Positions 19,832 to 28,278 of a DNA stretch of 64,000 nt are shown in pieces. Within the stretch, counting starts at the first letter, position 1, and each line of letters begins with the position of its first letter. A program made the translations under genes and the position numbers. Origin of the DNA: Streptomyces sp. NRRL S-646 (lineage in GTDB: Bacteria; Actinomycetota; Actinomycetes; Streptomycetales; Streptomycetaceae); the NCBI RefSeq assembly GCF_000720765.1, contig NZ_JODC01000010.1, forward strand, positions 569,397 through 633,396, given 5' to 3'. The notes below the pieces were generated by a model that had not been told where the DNA came from, made no database searches, and worked only from the letters and a program-made list of their open reading frames with translations.

Positions 19832-19869
19832 CATCTGCTCTACGGGGAGGGGCGGGGGGTCCGTCGCGG
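19832..19869 (-). promoter_or_regulatory. predicted ECF-type promoter of the mce operon
   Basis: Read on the minus strand this 38-bp block contains CCGCGACGGAC, a 14-bp C-rich spacer and CGTAGAGCAGATG. GGAC-N14-CGTAGA has the spacing of ECF-sigma promoters. 32 of 38 bases, including both ends, are identical to the block before the transglycosylase gene (22328-22365). It sits 35-42 nt before the operon start. Confidence 0.65.
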
Positions 19870-20144
19870 GGGAGGAGGATTTTTTTCAGAGGGGGCGTCC
19901 GGCAGGGCTGGCGGGCGGGTGCGGTCGGCTGGTTCGGTACGCCGGATGTGCGTAACGGCCCGGGGCCCGGCAGGGGTGGTGCTGACAGGCGGGCCGGGCC
20001 GGGCGCACTCGGCAGGTTCGACGCACCCCGAACGCAGGGATGGCTCGGGCCGGTCGCAGCCAGGCCCCCTGGCAGGGCGCGGCATCGAGCGGGGTTGCTG
20101 CGGTCTGTTGCGGAGGTGCGGGGGACTCCGGAGGAGTGGGGGCG
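19870..20144. other. intergenic region between sigma factor and mce operon
   Basis: Together with the promoter block this makes a gap of about 347 bp. It contains a single ATTTTTTTC tract at 19879-19887 and otherwise G-rich sequence with no convincing gene or terminator stem. Reading frames here are low-complexity. Confidence 0.5.
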
Positions 20145-21164
20145 TTACGGCAGGTCGGGCGGCGTCGGTGTGGGGACCGAGACCGGTAGGGACGGGGCGG
20201 CGGGAGTTGAGGGGAGGCTGGGCAGGGCCGCAGTCGGGGTGGGGACGTCCGGCAGGGGGGAGAGGTCGGGTGCGCTCGGCAGGGCCGGGACGCCGGGGAC
20301 CTCGGGGACGGCCGGGACCGGTGACAGTGACGCCTTCGGGAGCGGCGGTACCGACAGGGGGAGCAGAGAGCGGTCGTGGGTGCCGGTCGACGGTGCCGAC
20401 GTGGTCGACAGTTCGCGGGCGTTCGCGGCGGGCGTGCGGCCGGCGTTTTCGGGGCGTACCGTTTCGGCGGCCTTCCCGGGGGCGGGGGACGTGGCAGGCG
20501 GGCTGGTCGTGGCCGGGCGGCCGCCGTCCAGGGCGTACGGCAGGACGAAACCCGCCACCGCCAGCGTGGCCGCCGTCGACGCGGCCGCCACCGCCTGCGC
20601 CTTGCCGCCCGCCCGCAGCCGCCCCCGCCCGAACAGGAACAGCACGAACCCGAGCGTCCCGGCGAGCGAGGCGCGCAACGTCCGCCGGGCCCGGGCCAGC
20701 AGCGACTCGACGGTCCGGTAGCTCAGCCCCATCCGCACGGCGACCTGGCTCACGTCCAGGTCCTCGGACTTCAGCCGCAGCGCCTCCGCCTGCCGCGCAG
20801 GCAGCTCACCGCTGCGCACCGCCAGCCACCTGGCCTCCGCCCGGTCGCACACGGCCTCCTCCACCGGCACCGGTCCGGGCGCGATCAGCGTCGGGCTGGT
20901 GCGGACCTCGGCCTCCCGGTTGACCTGCCGGTACCGGTCCACGCACAACCGCATGGTCACCGTCGTCAGCCACGCCCCGAGCCGCTCGTCGTCCAGGTCC
21001 GGCCGCTCGGCCGCGCGCAGCATGGCCTCGTGCACCGCGTCCTCGGCGTCCTCCTGGCTCATCGACCTGCGCCGGGCCACCCTGAGCAACTGCTCACGGT
21101 GGCTCCACATGCGGCGCCAACGTTCGTCGGCAGCTCTTGCCTCCGCAGGCATCTCCGTCGCCAT
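20145..21164 (-). CDS. ECF-type sigma-70 factor with membrane anchor and proline-rich extracytoplasmic tail
   Basis: A 339-residue protein. Residues about 15-80 form sigma region 2 (RVARRRSMSQEDAEDAVHEAMLRAAERPDL, LGAWLTTVTMRLCVDRYR) and about 110-170 region 4 (ELPARQAEALRLKSEDLDVSQVAVRMGLSYRTVESLLARAR). Behind this come a basic stretch, a hydrophobic segment (about 197-215, AVAAASTAATLAVAGFVLPYAL) and 120 residues dominated by Pro, Ser, Val, Leu. The tail implies membrane tethering with the C-terminus outside. The ATG at 21164 has AAAGGGG upstream. It lies 117 bp behind the transglycosylase gene and just before the mce operon, both of which carry the 38-bp promoter element. No anti-sigma gene is adjacent. 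Confidence 0.85.
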   Translation of the reverse strand: MATEMPAEARAADERWRRMWSHREQLLRVARRRSMSQEDAEDAVHEAMLRAAERPDLDDERLGAWLTTVTMRLCVDRYRQVNREAEVRTSPTLIAPGPVPVEEAVCDRAEARWLAVRSGELPARQAEALRLKSEDLDVSQVAVRMGLSYRTVESLLARARRTLRASLAGTLGFVLFLFGRGRLRAGGKAQAVAAASTAATLAVAGFVLPYALDGGRPATTSPPATSPAPGKAAETVRPENAGRTPAANARELSTTSAPSTGTHDRSLLPLSVPPLPKASLSPVPAVPEVPGVPALPSAPDLSPLPDVPTPTAALPSLPSTPAAPSLPVSVPTPTPPDLP

Positions 21165-21281
21165 GAGGGCCCCTTTGCGCTCACCCACCGGTCTCGTCCC
21201 AGCCCGGCGGAGGGCGACATTACCGCCCGGTAGCGGCGGTTGTGGAGGGGGGAGCGGTCATCGAGTCCGCGCCGTTACTGG

Positions 21282-22298
21282 TCAGCCACTGGTCAGCGGG
21301 AGGCCGCTGGGCAGCACGTTCTCGGTCGGCAGGGCGATGGACGGGGTGGGCATCGGGGCGATGGGCTCGGGTGAAGTGCCGGTTACCGGACGGGAGTTGG
21401 AGGGGGTCGGGGAGGCGGGCGCGGACGGGGTGGTGCTCGGCCGACGGGACGGCTCCCGGGTCGGTTTCGGGGCCGGGGCGGGTTTCGCGGGGTGCGAGGG
21501 TTCGGGACGCGCCGAGGACCGTACCGACGGACCCGCGGAGCCGTCCGGCACCACCGTGTGCCCCTCCAGGAAGTACGCGTACCAAGCCCTCACCGTGCGC
21601 AGATAGGCCTCCGAGTGGTTGTAGCCGAGGATCGCCCGGTCCAGTCCCGCGGGCTCGGACAGATCCCCTCCGGCCGCGCACAGATACCGCCCGGCAGCGA
21701 GCGCCGCGTCGAAGACGTTGCCCGGGTCGGCCCGCCCGTCGCCGTTTCCGTCCGCTCCCCAGCGGGCCCAGGTGGACGGAATGAACTGCATCGGGCCCAC
21801 CGCACGGTCGTACACCGTGTCCCCGTCGTACGCGCCACCGTCCGTGTCCGGTACGACGGCGAAGGCACCCCCGTCCAGACGCGGACCCAGGATCGGCGTC
21901 ACGGTCGTGCCGTCCGCTCTCACCCGGCCGCCGTCCGCCTGCCCCGACTCCACCTGCCCGATCGCGGCCAGCAGCTGCCAGCGCAGCCCGCAGCCGGGCG
22001 CGGTACGCGCGAGCTCCGCCTCGGCCCGGCGGTACGCGGCGAAGACCGTCGCGGGCACCGCGCCGCCCGCGACCGCCGGTGCCCCGCCCTCGTGGCCCTT
22101 GTGCTTCCGCGCGAGCGGGGGCAGCTCCGTGCGGTACGGGGCGTCGCCGGACACGCTCGGCCCGTGCTCCGCGGGCTGCGCCACCGGCGCCTGTGCCCCT
22201 GCCGGGGTCGCCCCCGGCGCCTGCGACGCGGTCAGCGCCGCCATCGCCGCCGCTGCCACTGCCGTACCCCTGACTCGTCTGGCCCTGCGCCCTGTCAC
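21282..22298 (-). CDS. secreted lytic transglycosylase
   Basis: A 338-residue exported muramidase-type enzyme. An Arg-rich, Ala-rich N-terminal signal peptide is followed by a soluble-transglycosylase-like domain with catalytic Glu in LLAAIGQVESGQ and the downstream motif VGPMQFIPSTWARWGADGNGDGRADP, AILGYNHSEAYLRTVRAW. Such enzymes cleave peptidoglycan glycan strands. The last 100 residues are Pro/Ser/Thr-rich and should span or decorate the wall. Start GTG at 22298 has GGGAGGGG upstream. First gene of a leftward pair with the sigma factor. Confidence 0.9.
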   Translation of the reverse strand: MTGRRARRVRGTAVAAAAMAALTASQAPGATPAGAQAPVAQPAEHGPSVSGDAPYRTELPPLARKHKGHEGGAPAVAGGAVPATVFAAYRRAEAELARTAPGCGLRWQLLAAIGQVESGQADGGRVRADGTTVTPILGPRLDGGAFAVVPDTDGGAYDGDTVYDRAVGPMQFIPSTWARWGADGNGDGRADPGNVFDAALAAGRYLCAAGGDLSEPAGLDRAILGYNHSEAYLRTVRAWYAYFLEGHTVVPDGSAGPSVRSSARPEPSHPAKPAPAPKPTREPSRRPSTTPSAPASPTPSNSRPVTGTSPEPIAPMPTPSIALPTENVLPSGLPLTSG

Positions 22299-22327
22299 CT
22301 TGCGGTCCCCTCCCTGAGAGCTCCTGT

Positions 22328-22365
22328 CATCTGCTCTACGGGGGAGGACGGCACGTCCGTCGCGG
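22328..22365 (-). promoter_or_regulatory. predicted ECF-type promoter of the transglycosylase-sigma pair
   Basis: Shares CCGCGACGGAC and CCCGTAGAGCAGATG at identical spacing with the mce promoter block (32 of 38 identical, differences confined to the spacer). The -10-like CGTAGA is 37 nt before the GTG start. Confidence 0.65.
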
Positions 22366-22383
22366 CATGCCTACCCTGAAGGT

Positions 22384-24132
22384 GTGGCCCGGTCCAACGA
22401 CGAGGTCGCCGCGCTGCTGCAGGAGTACGCGGACCTGATCTCGATCACCGGAGGAGACGCGTTCAAGGCACGCGTCTACGAGAAGGCTGCCCGGTCGGTC
22501 GGCGGCCACCACGGCGACGTCGCCACGCTCGACCTCAAGGGCCTGCAGCAGATCCCGAACGTCGGGAAGTCGATCGCGCAGAAGGTGCTGGAGTACTTCG
22601 ACAACGGAAGCGTCTCGGCCGTCGAGGAACTGCGCGCGAAGATCCCCGCCGGGGTCCGGCGGCTGACCGCCATCCCCACGCTCGGCCCGAAGAAGGCCCT
22701 GACGGTCTACGAGGAGCTGGGCATCTCCTCGGTCGACGAACTCGCCGACGCCATCCACGAGGAGCGGCTGCGCGACCTGAAGGGCTTCGGGCCGAAAACG
22801 GAGGAGAACATCCTCCACGGCATCTCGCTCCTGCAGTCCTCCGGGGGACGCGTCCACATCGACCTGGCCATGGGCCTCGCCGACGACATCGTCGCCGAGC
22901 TGTCCGCCGTGCCGGGCTGCCTCCGCTGTGCCTACGCGGGGTCGCTGCGGCGGATGCGCGAGACGATCGGCGACATCGACATCCTCGCCGCGGCCACGAA
23001 ACCGGCCCCGATCATGCGGGCGTTCACCGAGCTGCCGTACGTCACCGAGGTGATCGGCACGGGCGAGAAGAAGACGTCCGTGCGCACCAGCAAAGGCCTC
23101 AACGTCGATCTGCGGGTCGTACCGCCGGACTCCTGGGGTGCGGCACTGCAGTACTTCACCGGCTCCAAGGCGCACAACATCCGTACCCGCGAACTGGCCG
23201 TGCACCAGAAGCTGAAGCTCTCCGAGTACGGGCTCTTCGACGTCGAGAGCGGCAAGAAGATCGTCTCCGAGACCGAGGAGGAGGTGTACGCCCGGCTCGG
23301 GCTGCCCTGGATCCCGCCGGCGCTGCGCGAGGACCGCGGGGAGATCGAGGCCGGGCTGCACGGCGAACTGCCCGACCTGGTGACGGAGGCGGACCTGCAC
23401 GGCGATCTGCACTCGCACACCGACCTCACCGACGGCCTGGCCCCGCTGGAGGAGATGGCGCAGGCCGCAGCCGCGCGGGGCTGGGCCTACTACGCGATCA
23501 CCGACCACGGCCCGGACATGGCCATGCAGCGCATGACCGACGAGCGGATCCTGGCCCAGCGCGAACGCGTGCGCGAGCTCGACGGGACGTACGCCACCCG
23601 GGGCAGGCGCGGCGGTCTGCGGCTGCTGCACGGCGTCGAGCTGAACATCGGCCCGGACGGCGAGGTGGACTGGCCCGAGGAATTCCTCGCCGGCTTCGAC
23701 CTCTGCGTGGCCTCCGTGCACTCGCACTTCAACCAGGGGCGCGAGGCCCTGACCCGGCGGATCGTAAGGGCCTGCGAGAACCCGTACGTCAACATCATCG
23801 GCCACCCCACCACCCGCATCATCGGCAAGCGGCCCGGCATCGACGCCGACCTCGACGCGATCTTCGCCGCCTGCGCCCGCACCGGCACGGCCCTGGAGGT
23901 CAACGCCCACCCGGACCGCCTCGACCTGCGTGACGAGGACATCCTGCGGGCCGCGCGGCACGGCGTGAAGTTCGCCGTCGACAGCGACGCCCACGCCGTC
24001 CCCCACCTGGCCAACATGCGCTACGGCATCGGCACCGCCCAGCGCGGCCGGCTCACCCGGGAGGACGTGGTCAACACCTGGCCGGAGCGCCGACTGCGGA
24101 GCTTCCTGCGGAAAGGGCGGCAGGCCCCCTGA
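22384..24132 (+). CDS. polX: DNA polymerase/3'-5' exonuclease PolX
   Basis: A 582-residue family-X polymerase for gap-filling DNA repair. The helix-hairpin-helix region (IPNVGKSIAQKVLEYF, IPTLGPKKALTVYEELG) is followed by the nucleotidyltransferase palm with the catalytic acidic pair in GSLRRMRETIGDIDILAA, and from about residue 335 a PHP phosphoesterase domain (LHGDLHSHTDLTDG, YAITDHGPDM, HGVELNIGPDGEVDW, VASVHSHF, DSDAHA). All PHP metal ligands appear present. A TACCCT box six bases before the GTG codon suggests a leaderless transcript. Divergent from the transglycosylase. Confidence 0.95.
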   Translation: MARSNDEVAALLQEYADLISITGGDAFKARVYEKAARSVGGHHGDVATLDLKGLQQIPNVGKSIAQKVLEYFDNGSVSAVEELRAKIPAGVRRLTAIPTLGPKKALTVYEELGISSVDELADAIHEERLRDLKGFGPKTEENILHGISLLQSSGGRVHIDLAMGLADDIVAELSAVPGCLRCAYAGSLRRMRETIGDIDILAAATKPAPIMRAFTELPYVTEVIGTGEKKTSVRTSKGLNVDLRVVPPDSWGAALQYFTGSKAHNIRTRELAVHQKLKLSEYGLFDVESGKKIVSETEEEVYARLGLPWIPPALREDRGEIEAGLHGELPDLVTEADLHGDLHSHTDLTDGLAPLEEMAQAAAARGWAYYAITDHGPDMAMQRMTDERILAQRERVRELDGTYATRGRRGGLRLLHGVELNIGPDGEVDWPEEFLAGFDLCVASVHSHFNQGREALTRRIVRACENPYVNIIGHPTTRIIGKRPGIDADLDAIFAACARTGTALEVNAHPDRLDLRDEDILRAARHGVKFAVDSDAHAVPHLANMRYGIGTAQRGRLTREDVVNTWPERRLRSFLRKGRQAP

Positions 24133-24246
24133 ACGGCCTGTAGGTGACAGGTTCTGGTCAAGGCTTGTCCAAAAAGCGGACGTCTATCACCGCTCATGAT
24201 CGGGTCTCCTGCGACGGCTGTACGACCACCCGTTTGGGAGGATCTG

Positions 24247-26886
24247 GTGTCCGCACCAACCCGTAAGAGACGATGGTTCACGATCTGTGCCATCACCGCG
24301 TCCGCCGCACTCGTGGCGATACCCGCAGGCGCCGCGTCCGGCAGGACGAAGACTCCCTTCGGAGCCCGCAACCTTTCTCAACTCGCCGCCGAGCGGACGC
24401 AGTCGGTCGGCACCATGAGCCCGCGGCTGAAGGGCGAGGACGGCGACGACGGCAATGAGGCGGACGAGATAGCCGAGGGCGCGGACCAGTACGCCGAGGC
24501 CCGCACCTCACCCGGCATCGTCGCCCCCGGCGCGTACGGCGCCGCCTGGACGAGCCTGACCAACCTGCCGAGCAGCGGCGGCAGTTGGCGCGACATCACC
24601 GACCTGCCGTACAACTCCGACGACTCCCGCTACCGCGACATCGACTCCAACTCCAGTGGCGGCTCGGGCAATGTCACCGGCCGTATGGCCGCGATCGCCG
24701 CAGACGACGACGGGTACGTGTACGCCGGCAGTGCGGGCGGCGGCGTATGGCGGTCCAAGCGCGGCGGTGGGCACTGGAAGCCCATCAGCGACAGACTGCC
24801 CTCGCAGTCCACCGGCGCGCTCGCGCTGGACGGCGGCGGACGACTGTGGCTGGGCACCGGCGAGGCGACCACCAACGCGGACGCGTATCTCGGCAGCGGC
24901 GTCTACGTCCTGTCCCACCCGCACCACGGCACCTTCTCCGCCCGCAGCCGGGTCGGCGGCGACGAGCTGGAGTCCACCACCATCCACGAACTGCGCTTCG
25001 GCGGCGGCAAGGTGTGGGCGGCGACCAGCGAGGGCGTGTGGAGTCACTCCACGAAGACGCTCAAGGGCGCCTGGAAGCTGGAGTTCGCGCCCAACCCCGA
25101 CTATCTGCCGGGCGGTTCGAAGGCGACGGACGACTCGGCCGCGTACAAGAACATCGCCAACGACATCGCGATCGACCCCAAGGATCCCTCCAAGGTGATC
25201 CTGGCGGTCGGCTGGCGCAGCGGTGACGACTACAACGGCTTCTACACCAAGGACTCGAGCGGCGCCTGGACGCGGATCACCAGCGGCTTCGGCGACCTGC
25301 CGACCGACGCGGACAACGTCGGCAACGTCACCTTCGCCCGCTCCGCCGACGGCTCGCGCTACTACGCCATCGACCAGTCGCCGGAGCAGCTGAACACCAA
25401 CCCTGACAGCGGACTCGAGGGCATCTACAGCTCCGCCTCGCCGTTCGGCCCCTGGACGAAGATCGCCGACTACAAGGGTCTGGCCGCCGACGGCTCCGCG
25501 CTGACCACCAGCGGCTACATGCCCGGCGTACAGGCCTGGTACAACCAGTTCCTGACCGTGGACCCGAGCGACCCCAAGCACGTCTATGCGGGCCTGGAGG
25601 AGGTCTACGAGACCAAGGACGGCGGCACCACCTGGTCGACCGTGGGCCCGTACTGGAACTTCACCTTCTCCTGCTGGTCCGTCGACCCGGCCAAGCAGAC
25701 CGGTGACTGCAACCAGACCACCCACTCCGACCAGCACGGCGTCGCGATCGGCAGCTACCACGGCAAGAGCTTCGTGTACGTGGGCAACGACGGCGGCGTC
25801 TACAAGCGCCCGGTCTCCGGCGCCCAGGACGCCTCCGGTCACGCCACCGACTGGACCTCCCTCAACGACGGCACCATCGACACCCTCCAGTACTACTCGG
25901 TGGGCATCGGCAAGGACCTCGACCACGGCGGTGTCTCCGTCACCGGCGGCCTGCAGGACAACGGCCAGTCCGTCCTGCGCAGCAACGACAAGGTGATGGG
26001 CTCCAACTTCGGCGGCGACGGCGGCGACACGCTCACCGACCCCGCCAACGGCTGCAACATCGCCGAGGAGTACGTCTACCTCGCGATCCAGGTGACCCAG
26101 AACTGCGCGGTCAACGACGGCAGTTGGACCACCGACGCGAGCAAGGCCACCTCGTACAACGTCGCCCCGGCCGACAACGCCACCAACGAGGCCCGCTTCA
26201 TCGCCCCGCTCGCGACCGACCTGAAGAGCTCCTCGACATGGATCGCGGGCGGACGCCATGTGTGGGTGCAGACCCACGGCTACGGCATCCGCAGCGGCAA
26301 GGAGTGGACGAGCCTGTACGACCTCGGCGCCGGCCGCACCGCGACCGCCGTGGCGGCATCGGGCGGCAAGGTGTACGCGGCCTGGTGCGGGCCGTGCAAC
26401 AACCAGGGCTTCGCCCGCGGCATCTCCGTCGGCAACGCGGACGGCACCGGCTGGCACGACATCACCCTGCCCGTCGACGGGACCGTACCGAACCGCTACC
26501 TCAGCGGCTTCGCCGTCGACCCGAAGAACGCCGACCACGTCTTCCTGGCCGTCAACGGCTTCTCCCGGCACTGGACGGAGGGCCCCGGCGCCGGCGTCGG
26601 CCATGTCTTCGAGTCCGCCGACGGCGGCACCACCTGGAAGGACATCTCCGCGAACCTGCCCGACGTGCCGACCAACTCCGCGATCGTCACGCCCAACGGC
26701 GGCCTCGCCGTCGCGACCGACCTGGGCGTCGTCTACCGCGCCCCGGGCCACACCAAGTGGCAGCGCGTCGGAAACCTCCCGGCCGTCGCCGTCCTCCAGC
26801 TGAAGCTGGGCCCCGACGGCAGCACCCTGTACGCGGCCACCCACGGTCGCGGTATCTACACCATCAAGGTGCGCGACTGCGACTGA
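24247..26886 (+). CDS. secreted BNR/sialidase-like beta-propeller protein
   Basis: An 879-residue exported protein with a signal peptide (RKRRWFTICAITASAALVAIPAGAASG). Repeated DG-x-x-W and GG-x-x-W elements (RSKRGGGHWKPI, SADGGTTWKDI, TKDGGTTWSTV) and Gly-rich strands indicate one or two multi-bladed BNR propellers like those of GH74 and sortilin-type proteins. No catalytic residues can be assigned, so a glycosidase role is only a possibility. Two CxxC-like pairs (CNIAEEY...NCAVND, CGPCN) may form disulfides. The GTG at 24247 is chosen for its GGGAGG 5 nt upstream and for the signal peptide. Confidence 0.82.
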   Translation: MSAPTRKRRWFTICAITASAALVAIPAGAASGRTKTPFGARNLSQLAAERTQSVGTMSPRLKGEDGDDGNEADEIAEGADQYAEARTSPGIVAPGAYGAAWTSLTNLPSSGGSWRDITDLPYNSDDSRYRDIDSNSSGGSGNVTGRMAAIAADDDGYVYAGSAGGGVWRSKRGGGHWKPISDRLPSQSTGALALDGGGRLWLGTGEATTNADAYLGSGVYVLSHPHHGTFSARSRVGGDELESTTIHELRFGGGKVWAATSEGVWSHSTKTLKGAWKLEFAPNPDYLPGGSKATDDSAAYKNIANDIAIDPKDPSKVILAVGWRSGDDYNGFYTKDSSGAWTRITSGFGDLPTDADNVGNVTFARSADGSRYYAIDQSPEQLNTNPDSGLEGIYSSASPFGPWTKIADYKGLAADGSALTTSGYMPGVQAWYNQFLTVDPSDPKHVYAGLEEVYETKDGGTTWSTVGPYWNFTFSCWSVDPAKQTGDCNQTTHSDQHGVAIGSYHGKSFVYVGNDGGVYKRPVSGAQDASGHATDWTSLNDGTIDTLQYYSVGIGKDLDHGGVSVTGGLQDNGQSVLRSNDKVMGSNFGGDGGDTLTDPANGCNIAEEYVYLAIQVTQNCAVNDGSWTTDASKATSYNVAPADNATNEARFIAPLATDLKSSSTWIAGGRHVWVQTHGYGIRSGKEWTSLYDLGAGRTATAVAASGGKVYAAWCGPCNNQGFARGISVGNADGTGWHDITLPVDGTVPNRYLSGFAVDPKNADHVFLAVNGFSRHWTEGPGAGVGHVFESADGGTTWKDISANLPDVPTNSAIVTPNGGLAVATDLGVVYRAPGHTKWQRVGNLPAVAVLQLKLGPDGSTLYAATHGRGIYTIKVRDCD

Positions 26887-26905
26887 CGCACGACCGCATG
26901 GTGAG

Positions 26906-26940
26906 AGGGGTGCCTCCCGGTTTCTCGGGGGCACCCCTCC
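26906..26940 (+). terminator. imperfect terminator hairpin after the BNR gene
   Basis: GAGGGGTGCC pairs with GGCACCCCTC around an imperfect inner stem and a TTT loop, 20 nt after the stop. No U-tract, so stem-only termination. Confidence 0.5.
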
Positions 26941-26941
26941 C

Positions 26942-27440
26942 GCGCTGAGCAGCGGAAAGCGCCTGGAGCTGCTCGATCTGCCGGGCCAGGGGGAGCGCAC
27001 CGCCGACGCCCTCGCCCAGGCCGCCGGCCTGCATCTGACGACCGCCTCGGCGCACCTGCAGACCCTCAAGCAGGCCGGTCCGGTCGCCGCCCGGCGGGAC
27101 GGCGTGCGCATCCACTACCGGCTCGCGGGCGACGACGTCGCCGCCCTGTACGCCTTGCTCCGCCATGTCGCCCGGGCCCACCAGGACGCGGTCGAGCCTG
27201 CCCGGACCGCCTGCCTCGGTCCCGCCGACGGGGAGGAGGCCGGCCGCGAGGAGCCGCTCGCCCGTGTGGCGGGCGGCGAGGTCGTCGTCCTGGACGTGCG
27301 GCCCGCCGCGGGGGACGAGGCCGGCGTGCTCGCCCACGACGCCGTACGACTGCTGCACGCACGCGGCCGCCGGGCGCTGCTGCTGGTGGACGGAATGCCG
27401 GAGTGGCGGCCGGCCGAGCTGCCCGTGGAGAGGGAGCGCG
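26942..27440 (+). pseudogene. ArsR-rhodanese regulator pseudogene (5' truncated, internal deletion)
   Basis: The frame reads ALSSGKRLELLDLPGQGERTADALAQ...TTASAHLQTLKQAG...VRIHYRLAGDDVAALYALLR, the winged-helix of ArsR/rhodanese fusion proteins, but there is no start codon before it and the usual 15-20 N-terminal residues are missing where the BNR terminator now lies. In the rhodanese half EVVVLDVRPA jumps to VLAHDAVRLLHARG, dropping the 35-40 residues that carry the active-site Cys loop. After about 27440 the frame runs into unrelated sequence, including a rare TTA codon. Codon use is still Streptomyces-like, so the decay is recent. Confidence 0.75.
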
Positions 27441-27603
27441 CGGGGTTATCCCCGCGTCCGAAAGCGTGCGTGGCTTCCCGGGCGAGGGCGGCGTGGCGAC
27501 TGCGGGGCGGAGGGATGCCCTGGTCGGTTAGGGTCGCCTCGTGACGGACGAACCGGCTCGGCGCAGTGAATCTGTCGGCCTGCGGTGGTGCTCTGGGGGC
27601 ACA

Positions 27604-27864
27604 GTGCGATTGAGAGTGGAGTTCACGACCGAGCCCTTCGACCTCGACGAGGCGCCCGCGCACGCGGTGGTCGCCCGCCAGGTCATCGAGGCTGCCGAGC
27701 TGGACGAGGTGGACGTCGGCCCGTTCGGCAACACGGCGGAGGGTGCCGCCGACGCCGTGCTGACCGCCGTGGAGGCGCTGCTCCGCCAGACGCTCCAGGC
27801 CGGTGCCACCCGGGTCTCGCTGCAGGTCAACGTCGTCGGCGCGGGCGAGGGGGACGCGGAGTGA
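27604..27864 (+). CDS. thiamine-binding-like protein (DUF77/MTH1187 family)
   Basis: An 86-residue ferredoxin-like protein (VRLRVEFTTEPFDLDE...IEAAELDEVDVGPFGNTAEGAADAVLTAVEALLRQTLQAGATRVSLQVNVV). The pattern of strand, GP-x-GNTxEG loop, helix and GATRVSLQV matches the small DUF77/thiamine-binding family. The GTG at 27604 (GGGGG upstream) begins the conserved strand; a GTG at 27541 would add 21 low-complexity residues. Its stop overlaps the next gene (GTGA), so both are co-translated. Confidence 0.7.
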   Translation: MRLRVEFTTEPFDLDEAPAHAVVARQVIEAAELDEVDVGPFGNTAEGAADAVLTAVEALLRQTLQAGATRVSLQVNVVGAGEGDAE

Positions 27865-28229
27865 CCGGCACCGGGGACGAGCCGTTCATCACGGCCGTGA
27901 AACCACTGGTCGACGCCATGGGAGGCGAGCTGCTCCCGCCCGACGAGGCCGGGCCCGACGACGTCGTGCTCGCCTGGGAGGGCGCCGACGTGGTCGCCGT
28001 GCGCCTGCCCCAGCTGGCCGACTCCCTCGACCACATCCTCGCCGCGATGGAGCGCAAACAGGGCAAGCCCCTGGCCGACCTGGACCGCAAGGCCAAGCAG
28101 GAGGTCGTACGGATACTCGAGGCGCGCGGCGCCTTCTCGGTACGGCACGGCGTGGAGACCGTCGCGGGCGCGCTCGGCGTCAGCCGGTTCACGGTCTACA
28201 ACTACCTGAACCGGGAGAAGGAGGGCTGA
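27861..28229 (+). CDS. small HTH DNA-binding protein upstream of the uricase operon
   Basis: A 122-residue protein. The first 60 residues are a small acidic domain; the C-terminal 60 (KQEVVRILEARGAFSVRHGVETVAGALGVSRFTVYNYLNRE) form a helix-turn-helix resembling the YheO/DauR C-terminal domain. It ends 50 bp before the palindromic operator and 140 bp before the OHCU decarboxylase start, on the same strand. This makes it a candidate regulator of the uricase operon and catalase, but nothing proves which site it binds. Start GTG overlaps the previous stop. Confidence 0.75.
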   Translation: MTGTGDEPFITAVKPLVDAMGGELLPPDEAGPDDVVLAWEGADVVAVRLPQLADSLDHILAAMERKQGKPLADLDRKAKQEVVRILEARGAFSVRHGVETVAGALGVSRFTVYNYLNREKEG

Positions 28230-28278
28230 GGCAGCCTCCGGAGGGTCGCCGCCCGGACGGGTTTGTTACCCCGAATTT

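Noticed and set aside
19832..22365. The 38-bp shared element as an insertion-sequence end or attachment site
   Set aside because: Both copies have the same orientation and distance to gene starts, and mismatches are confined to the spacer, which fits a promoter better.
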